Assembly (NCBI GenBank): GCA_963971535.1
Contig: OZ020589.1
Span: forward strand, 49,330,192 to 49,394,191
Direction: 5' to 3'
Length of the DNA stretch: 64,000 nucleotides
From: Notolepis coatsorum
Lineage: Eukaryota; Chordata; Actinopteri; Aulopiformes; Paralepididae
Below are positions 9,965 to 22,369 of this stretch, piece by piece (position 1 is the first letter of the stretch; every line of letters begins with the position of its first letter). The position numbers and the translations under genes were made by a program. The notes under the pieces are model-generated. The model saw only the letters and a program-made list of their open reading frames with translations. It was not told where the DNA came from and ran no database searches.

Positions 9965-10199
9965 TGCACGGTGATTGATTGAATGAAAGATTTATCTTGA
10001 GTCAATTGTAATGAACCAAATGAGAATATCAATACATTTTTTTTTATCTTTGACTGTGAATAACACCATGCTCAAATTGACCAGACCTGAAAAATCTAAG
10101 CAAATTAATAGATGGAAGATGATTAAACAGAAGGTTTTGTAGATACAGTACTGAATTCTGCCATCTGGACACATGCAATTTGAAATATGATTATAGAAT

Positions 10200-10312
10200 A
10201 TAGAATATCAGGCATAAAATGGTTATGCGATTAAAATGCGATTAATTAGATTAATTAATTACAAATCCTGTAATTAATTAGATAAAAAAATTTAATCGCC
10301 TGACAGCACTAG
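10200..10312 (-). mobile_element. Truncated hAT-type MITE
   Basis: The right end CGCCTGACAGCACTA is the reverse complement of the TAGTGCTGTCA terminus of the MITE at 10771. The interior has the same ATTAATTAG-rich text. The other terminus is missing. Confidence 0.55.
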
Positions 10313-10539
10313 TTAACACATATTGGGGGTGCACTGTGCGGTTTTGGGAAATACATTTGTTTGCATAGGTGAAGCCTGATTTGCAAGGCATTTGCTGTAT
10401 GTGATTATTATTTTTTGGATTGTGGATGATTGTGGATGATTGTGGATGGGGTGGTGGATGCCACCGGTGTAAAATGCTACATTTCCTGGTAATTGTTTAG
10501 CACATTACATGTTCTATTAAGGACAATTTGTTTAGATTC

Positions 10540-11780
10540 GATTCGATTAAAATATATTGTCATCATACAGCACAAGTACAGCACAATGAAAAGAAGTGTG
10601 GCATCCAACCAGAGTGAAAATGTAACAGCAAAGTGCAATAGTAATATACAATGTACAGGTGATTAAACTGGGTATAAAATGTATAAATTAATACTACTGA
10701 GTAATAGTGCTAATCAGATGTATGTATAGAGTTGTAGTATTAATATGTACAGTGATATAGGTATAAATACTAGTGCTGTCAATCGATTAAAATATTTAAC
10801 TCGATTAATCACATGATTGTCCATAGTTAACTCGTGAATCATCACAAATTAATCGCATTTTTTTATTTATATTTTTTTCTACCTTAAACAGATATTTTTC
10901 AAGTTCCAAGTTTTAATACTCTTATCAACATGCGAGTCAACAAATGCTTGCTTTATGCAGCCATTTAACACAAAAGGATGACCCTCATGCATTGCAAATT
11001 TGCATCAAATTCAAAACAGAGTGATGCACAAAATAACTTAAAAGAAAATAATGAATAAAGTGTGCATGAAATAATAGGGGAAAGAAAACGTTAGGAACTT
11101 GTCACATTCACCCACACAAGGGATGAGTAATCACACACCCCCCCTCGCTCTCTCACACACACAATCTCACAGATTTCTTTCTCTCTTGCCCCCTCCTCAT
11201 CTCTCTCACCCCCCTCTCTCTATATATCTCACACACACAAACACACACACTTCAGAAACAAACATCAATGAGTATCAATGAGAGCATCAATAATACACCT
11301 GAGTGAAGTCTAGTAAAATGTTTTCTTTTATATATATAGTATATATAGTGGCGTTAATAGAATCGGGCGATAACGCGTTAATACCGCGTTAACTTTGACA
11401 GCCTTAATAAATACACTATGGTAGTAGTCATAATGGCCAACAGCGTATACCCAGTAAGAAAAATAAAAGATCATATGCAGGTATGTACAGACAGAGATGG
11501 ATAGATATACGATAAGAATTATATATATATATATATGGTATATACAGAACTATTGGACATGTTATCATGCAGAGTTATATGATTATTATGTGATTACTAT
11601 GGTGGTTACAGTGTAGGGCAAAACTATAAAAGCAGTAGGTAGATATAAATTGAGTATAGGCAACAGTGTTCAAAGTGTGTGTAGGTACAGTGTGGGTAAC
11701 AGAGCCTAGAGTATAGGCAATGGGTTAGCCTATAGGGTTTGATCATTATATATCACATATTGTTTTCCATTCAAGTATTT
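10540..11780. repeat. Dispersed repeat interrupted by the MITE
   Basis: The text from about 10545 (TTGTCATCATACAGCACAAG) to 10770 continues after 11414 in the same style (GGTATGTACAGACAGAGATG). It looks like one older repeat, possibly a LINE 3' region, split by the hAT MITE. The identity is uncertain. Confidence 0.4.
10771..11406 (+). mobile_element. hAT-type MITE, 636 bp, with 8-bp TSD
   Basis: The termini are TAGTGCTGTCAA and TTGACAGCCTTA. The flanking octamer ATAAATAC occurs at 10763-10770 and 11407-11414. No coding capacity is seen. The interior holds CA/CT-rich simple sequence at 11100-11260. Confidence 0.85.
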
Positions 11781-12060
11781 CAAGGTAGCTAAAGTTAATA
11801 GGGTTAGTCTGGTTAATTCAGCTGAGTTCATTCAGTTGGGGAACGGTTGTGAAAGGTTGGAGAAATGTTATGGAAAGGATGGGGAAAGGTTGGGGAAAAG
11901 TTGGGGAGGGGGTGGGGGATTCTTTGGTGGATTATTTCCCTATTCTATAAAATGTATATGGAGGCCCTTTATATTGATAAAATATTTCCCACATTTGAAT
12001 AGCTTGTGATTATAAAAAAAATTATTTATACCAAAATCACACTTCTTCAAATTCCTCCAA

Positions 12061-12540
12061 ATTTGTAGTTATATTAAAGCGAATACTCCCTCCTTTCCTA
12101 ACTTGTAGTTATATTAAAGCTAATACTCTCTCCTTTCCTAACTTGTAGTTATATTAAAGCTAATACTCCCTCCTTTCCTAACTTGTAGTTATATTAAAGC
12201 TAATACTCCCTCCTTTCCTAACTAGTAGTTATATTAAAGCTAATACTCCCTCCTTTCCTAACTTGTAGTTATATTAAAGCTAATACTCTCTCCTTTCCTA
12301 ACTTGTAGTTATATTAAAGCTAATACTCCCTCCTTTCCTAACTTGTAGTTATATTAAAGCTAATACCCCCTCCTTTCCTAACTTGTAGTTATATTAAAGC
12401 TAATACTCCCTCCTTTCCTAACTTGTAGTTATATTAAAGCTAATACTCTCTCCTTTCCTAACTTGTAGTTATATTAAAGCTAATACTCTCTCCTTTCCTA
12501 ACTTCTAGTTATATTAAAGCTAATAGTCCCTCCTTTCCTA
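12061..12540. repeat. 40-bp minisatellite, about 12 copies
   Basis: The unit contains ACTTGTAGTTATATTAAAGC followed by TAATACTCCCTCCTTTCCTA and is repeated in phase with only single-base differences. High homogeneity suggests recent expansion. Confidence 0.95.
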
Positions 12541-13080
12541 ACTTGCCGGATGAGTCTTTGTTCTCCTTTGAGCCCTCAAGGTGTGATATATTTTTCCTAC
12601 GATCTCTTGTCAAATGTACATAACCCATGACATTAAAGACCGGCATGGGATGGGATTTAAGTGGAATTTCAGTGGCTTTGGCGGCAGGGCAATGGGAAGA
12701 GGCCCTAGAAGGAGAGCATACTGCCTCAATTTGTGCCCGACACAGCCTCAGTTTAAGGTTCATGCATTGGTTTGTGATAGATTATTAGTTACTGGGTATT
12801 TCAAGGTACCTCATATTTGGTACCATTCTGAAGCTAACAACTAGGGCTTTCAAATAATATAAAATAAGTGTATGATTATCATCATAATTCTTATTATTAT
12901 GGTTCATATGCAGTTGCACTTGAACTTGTTGAAATTAAACTTGGAAGATAACATTTTATTTTCAAGCACTTTCCTTGCTTTATTCAGATGTATGTGTAAT
13001 GAATGGAATGTAGACAATCTTGTTGGCAATATAGAACAGCTTAGAAATAGCATCTATTGTTCAAAAGTTATGAATTAATT
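12541..13080. other. Unassigned sequence
   Basis: No convincing coding frame or repeat is recognised. The short frames at 12509-12844 look like chance. Confidence 0.5.
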
Positions 13081-13084
13081 AATG

Positions 13085-14830
13085 AAACTAGATTAGTATT
13101 CACTGACATATTTAACCTGTCCTTGGAACAGGCTGTCATCCCCACCTGTCTGAAGAAGTCCACTATTATCCCTGTACCCAAAAAATCCAAGCCTGCTTGC
13201 CTCAACGACTACCGCCCTGTAGCTCTCACCTCCATAGCCATGAAGTGCTTTGAGAAGCTAGTGAAGGGCTACATCTGCTCCTCCCTCCCCATCAACCTGG
13301 ACCCCCTGCAATTTGCATACCGCCCCAACAGGTCCACGGAGGACGCCATAGCCCATGTGCTGCACACAGCAGCATCACACCTGGACAAGAGGCAGGGGAA
13401 CTATGTGAGAATGCTGTCATCGACTACAGCTCAGCATTCAATACCATAGTCCCCTCCAAACTCATAGCCAAGCTCAGGGACCTGGGCTTGAACTATGACC
13501 TCTGCCAGTGGGTCTTGGACTTCCTGACGGGCAGACCCCAGGTGGTGAGAGCAGGCAACTGCACCTCCTCATCCATCACGCTCAACATAGGGGCCCCCCA
13601 GGGCTGTGTTCTGAGTCCCCTCCTCTACTCCCTGTACACACATGACTGTGTGGCACAGCGGAACAACAACACAATCATCAAATTTGCTGACGACACAGTA
13701 GTGGTGGGCCTGATCTCTGCAAACGCGAGAGGGCCTACCTGGAGGAGGTCAAGGTTCTAGCGGGATGGTGCCAAGAGAACAGCCTCTCCCTGAACGTCAG
13801 CAAAACAAAGGAGATGATTGTGGACTTTAGGAGGTTGGGGGTCAGGGACTACAGCCCCCTCAGCATCGATGAGGCACCGGTTGAGAGAGTGAACAGTTTT
13901 AAGTACCTCGGAGTCCACATATCCGAGGACTTGACATGGACCTCACACATTGACAGTGTTGTGAAGAAGGCACGGCAACGCCTCTACTTCCTCAGATGCC
14001 TAAGGAAGTTCCAAGTCAGTCAGAAGATCCTTAAGAACTTCTACTCATGCACAATAGAGAGCATACTGACTGGCAATATCACCTCCTGGTTTGGGAATAG
14101 CACCGCACAAGACCGTAGCAGACTACAGAGAGTGGCCCGCTCAGCCGAACGCACAATTGGAGGGGGGCTTCCCACTCTCCAGGGCATTTACAACAAGCGG
14201 TGCATGGGCAAGGCTAGGAGAATTATCAAAGACTCGAGCCACCCAAACAACTGCCTCTTTGAACTGCTGCGGTCAGGCAAGCAATACAGGAGTCTCATGG
14301 CAAGCACAGAAAGACTCAGAAGAAGCTTCTATCCCCAGGCCATCAGGATGCTCAACGAACAATAACACTATGTAACAACCATCAAATGCACTCACAGCAC
14401 ACACATCCACACGCACACACTCACTTTAAACATACAACTCACTGCAGCACCCAGTTTAACCACTTTAGTACACCTAAGCACACTTTATATGTATCGGTAA
14501 AGAATTTGCACTACAACCCATACCTCATTACACCTTACTGTAAATTATATTGTACCTAAATTGTACCTCATCCCACTTCTGTTTTGCACTGTATAGTATA
14601 TTGTATGGTAACTCAGTTACTTCTACTCTACATAGAGCATTGTATATATGTATATACTGAAAATTTGTATCTACGTACTTGACTTCTATTTTATACTTGC
14701 TATACTTATTTTATTATCTATTTTTGCCTAGCACAGTCTCTGGAGCGAAACAGAAAGAAGCATTTTGTATAAAAGTATTCTGTACTTCTGTATGACAACT
14801 AATAAAGAAACTTGAACTTGAACTTGACCT
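13085..14830 (+). mobile_element. 5'-truncated CR1/Rex-like LINE, RT pseudogene
   Basis: Three frames (13057-13449, 13488-13760, 13814-14365) make up one reverse transcriptase. RT motifs are [30 protein letters not shown] and the catalytic FADD within [11 protein letters not shown]. The C-terminal region continues to 14365. Frameshifts lie near 13413 (a 1-bp loss compared with the copy at 42412-44125) and near 13725. No endonuclease remains. The 3' UTR ends in AATAAAGAAAC and a CTTGAA repeat. The closest relative in the window is the minus-strand copy at 42412-44125. Confidence 0.85.
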
Positions 14831-15820
14831 TGAACTTGAGATAAAAAAAATATTTAATATATTTTTTTTTACATATTGTGATGGTAATTATAAAACATTC
14901 ATGTGTGTGTTAAAAATGTTCTTCAAACTTACCCCATTCTCTTCATAGAGCCTTGTCTTCCTCCATACTCTCTGCCGCCCTAGAACCATCTTTCCTGGGT
15001 AGGGTAGTAGCGTGGCTCGCCCTGGGTCTTCCTGGTTCTCAGCTGTATGTTATTAGCCAACGCTAGCATGGGCGCTAGCGTCCAGCAGCAGGCGTTGTCG
15101 TCAATTCTAGGTTGATAAAATTAAATATGTTATATATACGAATATGAGCCACTAATGAATACACTAAATACAGTAATGTGGCTATTTGAAAACACTGCAT
15201 TTGCAAAATAAATACGTCAATTGGGTTCACGTTAGTCACGCATTAGCTCAGCAGCTAGCGCTAATGTTACCTCAACACAACACTGCAGCCTTCGGGTGAA
15301 AATATTAGCACACAGCGGTACTTTCCAAACAAGCTTTTTGATTGGAAAATAATACCAGAATCTCTAGAAAAACATCTCACAAACACTATAGACGGTCATA
15401 AACGTTAACGAATGCTATTACTATAAATAGTACTTACACAGTCGTTTCAAAATGCGCGAACAAGCTCTGATTCCCCGGAGAAATAAATTCTATGACTGAC
15501 CGTTCTGGGGAAATATACTGAAAAACTCGGCGCACCATCAAGGGGGCTTTTATAGAGTTCCTCTAAGACCTGCGGACTAATACTTGGTGTTATGGTAGTG
15601 GTAGGTCTTCCATATAAGGCCTAAAAAGATGGTGTCCTTCCGCCAAAAACTCGAGAAAATAGGACCTAAATTCCCAGGACACTCCCATCTCATCGCGCCA
15701 GCGATATCAGCGATGCGGAACCGTTAAAGCGGACATATTGTGTTGTATTGTTTTTACAGAATGAGGGGTTGTCCCAATACTGAGAACATTTACATTTTCA
15801 TTGTGCCTTTTCTGCAGTTC
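14831..15820. other. Unassigned sequence
   Basis: No long frame exists on either strand. Several GCTAGC-type words occur at 15055-15260, but I see no recognisable element or promoter. Confidence 0.45.
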
Positions 15821-15821
15821 A

Positions 15822-16465
15822 GCTGTCAAGGTCAAGGTCAACTTTCTTTATATAGCATTTAAAACCAACCGAAGTTGCACCAAAGTGCTTTACAATATAA
15901 AAACAGAGAAATACAAAAAATACAAAATACAGTATACACAAAATCAAAATATACAATACATTAAACAATCATGACATGACCCAGGATGTATGGCTTAACA
16001 AGCCTCAAAGGGCCAATGAAAACAAGTGAGTCTTCAGCTGTGCTTTGAAAATCTCTAGGGTCTGGCCAGACCTAATTTGCAGTGGAAGACTGTTCCACAA
16101 CTTAGGGGCAGCCACAGCAAAAGCTCGGTCGCCTTTTGTTTTCAACCTAGATCTTGGGACATCTAAAAGTAATTTATTGGATGACGTCAGTGCTCTAGCT
16201 GGGGTGCAAACGTGGAGAAGTTCAGCTAGGTACTGAGGGGCCAGACCATTCAATGCCGTGAACACAAACATCCCAATTTTTAAATCAAGCCTTAAGCGAA
16301 CAGGGAGCCAGTGCAGGAAAGCCAGCACTGGTTTAATGTGTTCACGCTTCTTTGTGCCGGTCAAGAGGCATGCAGCAGCGTTCTGCACTAGCTGTAGACG
16401 TCACAGGGAGAGCTGGTCTAGACCCACATACAGGGAATTGCAGTAATCCAGCCCAGATGAAAGGC
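15822..16465 (-). mobile_element. 3' end of an L2-type LINE, minus strand
   Basis: The minus-strand frame 16388-16005 encodes the C-terminal domain after the RT: NAAACLLTGTKKREHI, LHWLPVRLRLDLKI, LNGLAPQYLAELL and KLWNSLPLQIRSG. This is the conserved tail of L2/CR1 ORF2 proteins and ends at a stop after LFSLAL. The codons just upstream (DYCNSL) extend to 16465. The 3' UTR has a GTCAAGGTCAAGGT tail at 15825. Confidence 0.8.
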
Positions 16466-16873
16466 ATGGATAACCCTCTCCAGGTCATTGGGAGAGAGGT
16501 AGGGCATGTTTTCTTTTTTACATGGTATGAAAGTACAGGTTCATACCTTCAAAATTATCCATCACTTCTACAAATCAGGCGGACACTTTTCAATATATGT
16601 CTTATGAATCATGCTGATAACACACTATTTATTCCAGAGCTACATGCCCTCAAAGAAACTGGAGCCATTTCTCTTGCTATGTAAAATGACTACTTTACCC
16701 AGAAAGCAATGTAACCCCCCCCCCCCCACACACACACACACACACACACACTTAACACCTTCTAGTCTGAGTGCAGCCCTGCCTTTGTTAGTCTAATGAC
16801 TTGTGACCCCGCTTCTATAACCAGGCCATCAGGATGCTAAATGGCGCTATGCAACACTAACCCAACCATCTAT
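16466..16873. other. Unassigned sequence with a C-run/CA repeat
   Basis: A C-run followed by a CA repeat lies at 16713-16750. A short block at 16828-16865 (CAGGCCATCAGGATGCTAAA) resembles the end of the LINE frame at 14335. Confidence 0.45.
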
Positions 16874-16972
16874 GAAATCATAGCACTGATTGGAAACAAA
16901 ATAAGTGATGAGATAGTCAAACAGGCGAAACAAGCTAAATACTTTTCCATCATAATGGACTGTACTCTTTGA
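16874..16972 (+). pseudogene. Fragment of a hAT-type (DUF4371-like) transposase
   Basis: The short frame EIIALIGNKISDEIVKQAKQ followed by AKYFSIIMDCT matches the pattern of the conserved N-terminal part of hAT/ZMYM-type transposases (usually ..KYYSISVDST..). It ends at TGA directly after. The text at 17062-17122 (GGGGGCCCCTTCTAAGAATG) may be the end of the same remnant. Confidence 0.55.
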
Positions 16973-17429
16973 AAGTTGCACATTTGTAATACAATTCTTT
17001 TTATTTAGTATATTTTAGTTTGTGTCAGATTATTTGTAACATAATGAAGATGAACACTGGTTGGGGGCCCCTTCTAAGAATGATTGCCTAGGGCCCCAAT
17101 ATACCCTAGCAGTGCCACTGCACATACACACAGAAAGGGAGAATGGCATTGTGCAAGGCTTTGCTCCCCTTTGCGTAATTCACTCACAGCTCGGGCTGTT
17201 GTGGTCATGATCATCAGTTGTATGCACATGAGTCTCCCGAACAATTTAAAACCAGAGTCGATCAGAGCTTCCTACACTGGGATATGGTCACTTTTCCACC
17301 TGATACACACTGTCTTTATGCTACGGAGATATACACGTTTCTAAAGATGTTAACACTTTGAGTGCCAACGACGAGAAATCTCGTTAGTTCATGCCATGCG
17401 TTGAGTGCCAACGACGAGAAATCTCGCTA

Positions 17430-18978
17430 TTAATCGTTATTTTTTTTATTTGCGATTCCCATTCATTTTTCATCAATCTAGCCTCACGTTACCACTGGGA
17501 CTCTGTCTGAGTTTGAACAGGGGAAATACCGCCCCCTATCGTCTCCTGGATGGTAATGCACCCTTTGGATTGGATTGAATGAAAACGCATGGGTAAAAGA
17601 AAGTCCGGAATCCACATTTTACTTGTCAGGCATGTAACCAGAGTCTACTGCAGTCATCATCGACCCTCAGAACAGCGTGGAATAGGTGTTTCCAGTACCC
17701 AGCGTTGGATCAATAAACGCAATCGATATTTGGAATGGCGATCAGGAATTGGAATAATATTTTTGGAGAACATCTGATCTGAGGTAAGGAATCTATTTTA
17801 CCAGTCTTGGGATAATCAGAGCTTTTTTCACAGATATATCAACGTGTCCCGTATGTGTGTATGTGTGTGTGTGTGTGTGTGTGCTGATCAGGAAATGAGA
17901 TTCTCTAGCGTGCATAAGTACACATATACTGTCGATAATCTAGCGTTTATTTGAAAACGATTCATAAATAGGCCGAGAAATGACAACGTTTTGTGTGTAT
18001 TCCAGTAAAAAGCGATTCCTGCAGAATCACTTTTTTTTTCAGGAAATTTAGAAAAACGAGCGTTTTTCAAAATGGTATAAAACGGAAATGTACCGATTAA
18101 AAAACAATCCGTTTCGACAATGTTGACTGAAAGCAAGTCATTGATAAGCGACAGGCGTATTAGACACATAGCCATAATTTAAGATATAGTTTATGCGTTC
18201 TGTGGTGGAAAATATTATCATGTCATTATATATCTGTGTTGAGATATAATTTTATCATTTTACAGCTTGACTGTTTCAGTGTGACCAACTAGTGTAATGT
18301 GTGTGTGTCTCTTTAAGAGACTCCAAGGTACCGACATCTCCCCAGCCAGCCAAAGCAAGGTTATTATTACTTCCCATAACTGGGAACCATTTTTATTTAC
18401 TTTCATCATCATATCTGTTCTAATGTTACGTCTTGCAAGTGTGTATAAACTATGTTCTGCCCAGACCTCCTGGTCACTTTATCTCCACATGAACATGAAC
18501 ATGATGTATCTGTCTGTGAACTGTCCTTTCATTGTGGCCACGGTGAAATAAACTTTTCTATTATTAATAATGACTCAGAATGATTTATAAAACGGCTCAT
18601 CGTTTTGTCCTTTAATATTTCCCTATTACAGTTAGAAAATGTGCTTGCTCTTGTGGGATATCGTCGATAGCATGAAGAACGTTCTCAGTCAACCAAGATC
18701 CAGTTAATAAGGTTTATTAGCCAGACAGATAGAAATATACACATGGTAGTTTAGAGAGAATGGCTGAGGCTCTCGCCCAGGTAACCAGCTGAAATCGCCC
18801 AGGTAGAGAAGCTGAATCTTTGTGAGGAGAGGGATTATATAGTGTGAAGGTGGAGGGGGGAGGGGCATTTGATAGGTCAAGTGAGTGGAGTGGAACACAG
18901 GATAGGGAACAAAGGGGAGGGGAGGGGGATGTTATATGATAGTTAGGCCTTCACAATATATTCTTCCACACTCTCTCA
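17430..18978. other. Interior of the piggyBac-like element, non-coding
   Basis: No transposase motif is found. A GT repeat lies at 17862-17882. The short frames at 17589, 17888 (minus) and 18297 show no recognisable domain. The stretch 18600-18970 has a purine-rich part. Confidence 0.45.
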
Positions 18979-20828
18979 TTGAATAGAGTGTTGGCACTCA
19001 AGCGCTACATACCATTCCCACTCTCTGACCACTACTGCATCCTTTTCGCTGCTCCCCTTCCCCCACCCCACCACTCCAATAAACGCACCATCTCTTTCCG
19101 TAACATAAAATCCATTGACCCTCTCACACTGTCTCAGTCCATATCCTCTGCCTTTCCCCCTGACTCCGCCCCCTCTAACCCCGACGACTATGCCCTCCTC
19201 CTCAACTCTACTCTCTCTGACTCCCTCGACTCACTGGCACCCCGGAAAACCATCACTGTCTCATTCACCACCTCCTCCCCCTGGTACACTCCGGAACTCC
19301 GCTCTATGAAGCAGACCGGCCGTTAAATCGCCTCTATAAAAAAACCCACCTCACCATCCACGCCGACCTCCACAAACAGCACGTCTCCTCCTACCGTGAT
19401 GCACTCCAAGCTGCCAAATCTGCCCACTACTCCACCATCATCAACAGCAGCAACCGCAACCCCCGGACCCTCTTCTCCACTGTCAAGAAACCTCTACAAC
19501 CCCCGGACAATAACTCACTCTCCTCCCCTGACCTCTGCAACTCGTTTCTCCTCTTCTTCAATAATAAAGTATCTCTAATCAACAGCTCACTGACTGCCCG
19601 CATTGCCAATTCCCCCACCCTCGCCCCCCCACCATAATTTCCCCCCCACCTGACTCCATCCCTCCCACCCCTTTTACTGCCTTCGCCCCAGTCGACTCCT
19701 CCTTCATCATGGACCTCATGACCACCTCCAAGACCACTACCTGCTCCCTTGACCCCCTACCCACTACTCTCACCAAAGCCTGCCTCCCTGCTCTCATACC
19801 CCACCTCACCGCCCTTTTCAACCAGTCACTATCCCTAGGCCACGTCCCCTCCCCCTATAAACTCGCCTCTGTCACCCCTGTCCTCAAAAAACCCACTCTT
19901 GACCCATCCAGCCTCTCCAACTACCGCCCCATATCCAATCTTCCTTTTTTCTCTAAAACACTGGAACGCATTGCTGCCTCCCAACTCCACTCCCATCTCC
20001 AGTCCAACACCCTCTATGAACCCCTTCAGTCTGGCTTCCATCCCGCTCACAGCACCGAAACTGCACTGGTTAAAGTCATCAACGACCTCCTCATCTCCGC
20101 TGACTCCGGTGCCCTCAACATCCTGATCCTACCCGATCTCAGTGCAGCCTTTGACACAGTGTGTCACTCCATCCTCCTCCAAAGGCTGCACCAACTGGGT
20201 GTTGAGGGCACAGCACTTGGCTGGTTCTCCTCCTACCTCACAGACAGACACCAATGCATCTCCCTCTCCGGCCACACCTCCTCCCCCTCCCCAGTCACAC
20301 AGGGGGTCCCCCAAGGCTCAGTCCTTGGCCCCCTGCTCTTCATCTGCTACATTCTCCTCCTTGGTCACATCATCCGTAAATACCACCTCAACTTCCACTG
20401 CTACGCCGACGACACCCAAATCTACATCAGTACACAATCCCCCCACAGCCCACTCCTCAGTCACATCGAATCCTGCATCACAGAACTCCAAACTTGGATG
20501 ACTCACAACTTCCTCAAACTGAACAGTGACAAGACTAAACTTCTCATCATTGGCACCAAAACCACCCTCACCAGATCCGGACCCATCACACTCACCATCA
20601 ACGACTCCACCATCACCCCTTCCCCCCTAGTCCGAAACCTTGGTGTCCTCCTTGACCCCACCCTCTCATTTGACCCCCACGTCCGCTCCATCGTAAAAAT
20701 ATCCTACTTTCACCTCCGCAACATTGCAAAAATCCGTCACTGCCTCTCCCCCCCTGCTGCTGAATCCCTCATTCACGCCTTCATCTCCTCCCGCCTGGAC
20801 TACTGCAACTCCCTCCTCACTGGTATCA
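18979..20828 (+). mobile_element. L2-type LINE, endonuclease end and RT (left part)
   Basis: The first frame (18979-19326) includes the end of an APE-type endonuclease (PLSDHYCILF) and the linker SSPWYTPELRSMK. After frameshifts, 19709-20828 gives the RT: SNYRPISNLPFFSKTLERIA, LDLSAAFDTV-like LPDLSAAFDTV, QGVPQGSVLGPLLF and catalytic YADD in CYADDTQIY. The frame is cut at 20828 by the Gmr1-like element and resumes at 27129. Cytosine-rich codon use sets it apart from its surroundings. Confidence 0.85.
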
Positions 20829-20833
20829 CCTCC
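20829..20833. repeat. Target-site duplication CCTCC (left)
   Basis: CCTCC occurs here and at 27129-27133, directly outside the two LTRs. A 5-bp duplication fits Ty3/gypsy integration. Confidence 0.8.
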
Positions 20834-21553
20834 TGTCATGTACAGAGGTCTATTGACCATACAAGATAGTAATCTGGGCAGGTGTTACATGAGCAAAAAA
20901 CAACCCCCTCAGTAGAAAAATGCTTCTCAAACAGTCCCGGGTAGGCAGATAGTAAACAGAGACGTTTTCAAATGGTAAATCAGGGTTTTATTATATAGTG
21001 GGGGTTTCAACCCACGGCCCTTTTCCCAAGGGAAAAGGGGATGTCATCGGTGGGGATTTCAACCCACACACACAAAGGGGAAAAAGGGATGGGAGGACAG
21101 ACAAGACATACATATGAGAACTCAACAAACACTTAGTAGTCACAATACTACCTTAGGCCCATCTCTGGCCACCACAGCTGTGGAGTCTAACCCACACTCC
21201 ATGCAAACAAGACAGCACCGTGCCACACAGTATTGTGCTCAGGCCATAGGTAAGCTAGACAGCAGCCTCCCCACTGTACCACAAGGCAGGTCACTCCAGC
21301 CACGAGACTCTCGTGTGTGTGTCATCTTTCCGCTTATATTCACTCATCCAACTAACTGCCCACAGGTGTACTCAAGCAGGTGCAATCAGCTCAATCAGGA
21401 GGATGAGTGGTCTCTGGGAAAAAGAAGAAACAGCATTAGAAGATGACACATCACACCACCAATAACAACATAGCCCACTCAGGATACCAATCTGATGTTC
21501 ATATGGCCTCCTAATACAGTAACAATGATAATGTCCAACCCACGTACATCACC
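20834..21553 (-). repeat. Gmr1-like element, 3' LTR (left)
   Basis: The 720-bp repeat begins TGTCATGTAC and ends near ACATCAC. It matches 26409-27128 with three differences that I could find. The final A of the terminal ACA has become part of a C-run on this side. The element is read on the minus strand. Confidence 0.9.
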
Positions 21554-21724
21554 CCCCCCCCCATAAGAGCGAACCCGCAGGGTTAGCAAAACATTATCAC
21601 CCGTTATCAACCAACATTCGATTAGCATCACAGAATAAAAAAAAAAATAATAGAAAAGTCCACAGACAAAACAGCAGTCTACACCACAAAACCAACTAGC
21701 CCCACCCCCAGATCTACCCCAGAC

Positions 21725-22369
21725 CTACCCCCTGGACAAGGCATCAGCCACAATATTGTCTACGCCCTTCCTGTGACGAATGGCAATATTATAGCCCTGT
21801 ACCAGTAGGGCCCAACGCATCAACCGTTGGTTGTGGTTGTACATCTGAGCCAGAAACACAAGGGGATTGTGGTCCGTGTATATCAGCACTGGAAGAGAGC
21901 TAGACCCCACATACACCTCAAAGTGCTGGAGGGCGAGGAGCATCGCCAGCGTCTCCTTCTCAATGGTTGAATAATTCAACTGATGCTGCTTGAATTTCAC
22001 CGAGACGTAACACACCGGGTGACGCACACCGCCCTCCCCCCCCTGCAACAGCACAGCCCCAGCTCCAGCAGCACTCGCGTCGACCTCCAACTGAAAAGGA
22101 GAAGCAAAGTCAGGAGCCGCCAGAACAGGAGCACTGCACAAGAGGGACTTAGCAGCCTCGAAGGCGCACCGACATTCCGCGGACCACACGAAAGGCACAA
22201 TGGGACTGCATAAAGAGGTGAGAGGGGCAACCACCACTGAAAAATTACTACAGAAACAACGGTAATAACCCGCCATCCCTAGGAAGCGACGTAACTCGCG
22301 CCGCGTGGAAGGGGCCGGATATGCGAGGATCGCCGAGACCTTAGCGTCCACCTTGACGAACCTGCCCAT
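21725..22369 (-). CDS. Gmr1-like element: RNase H region of Pol
   Basis: The 214-codon frame starts with the connection domain (RRELRRFLGMAGYYRCF). It then gives the RNase H-like domain: FQLEVDASAAGAGAVLLQ with the first catalytic Asp, STIEKETLAMLLALQHFEVY with the catalytic Glu, LIYTDHNPL and the terminal motif VADALSRG. It is separated from the RT frame by a frameshift at about 22345. It would degrade the RNA strand during reverse transcription. Confidence 0.85.
   Translation of the reverse strand: MGRFVKVDAKVSAILAYPAPSTRRELRRFLGMAGYYRCFCSNFSVVVAPLTSLCSPIVPFVWSAECRCAFEAAKSLLCSAPVLAAPDFASPFQLEVDASAAGAGAVLLQGGEGGVRHPVCYVSVKFKQHQLNYSTIEKETLAMLLALQHFEVYVGSSSLPVLIYTDHNPLVFLAQMYNHNQRLMRWALLVQGYNIAIRHRKGVDNIVADALSRG

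Noticed and set aside
12040..12540. CRISPR-like array
   Set aside because: Unit is a continuous 40-bp tandem repeat without unique spacers, in a eukaryotic setting.
15629..15730. Short frame MVSFRQKLEKIG...
   Set aside because: Too short, no supporting signals or similarity.
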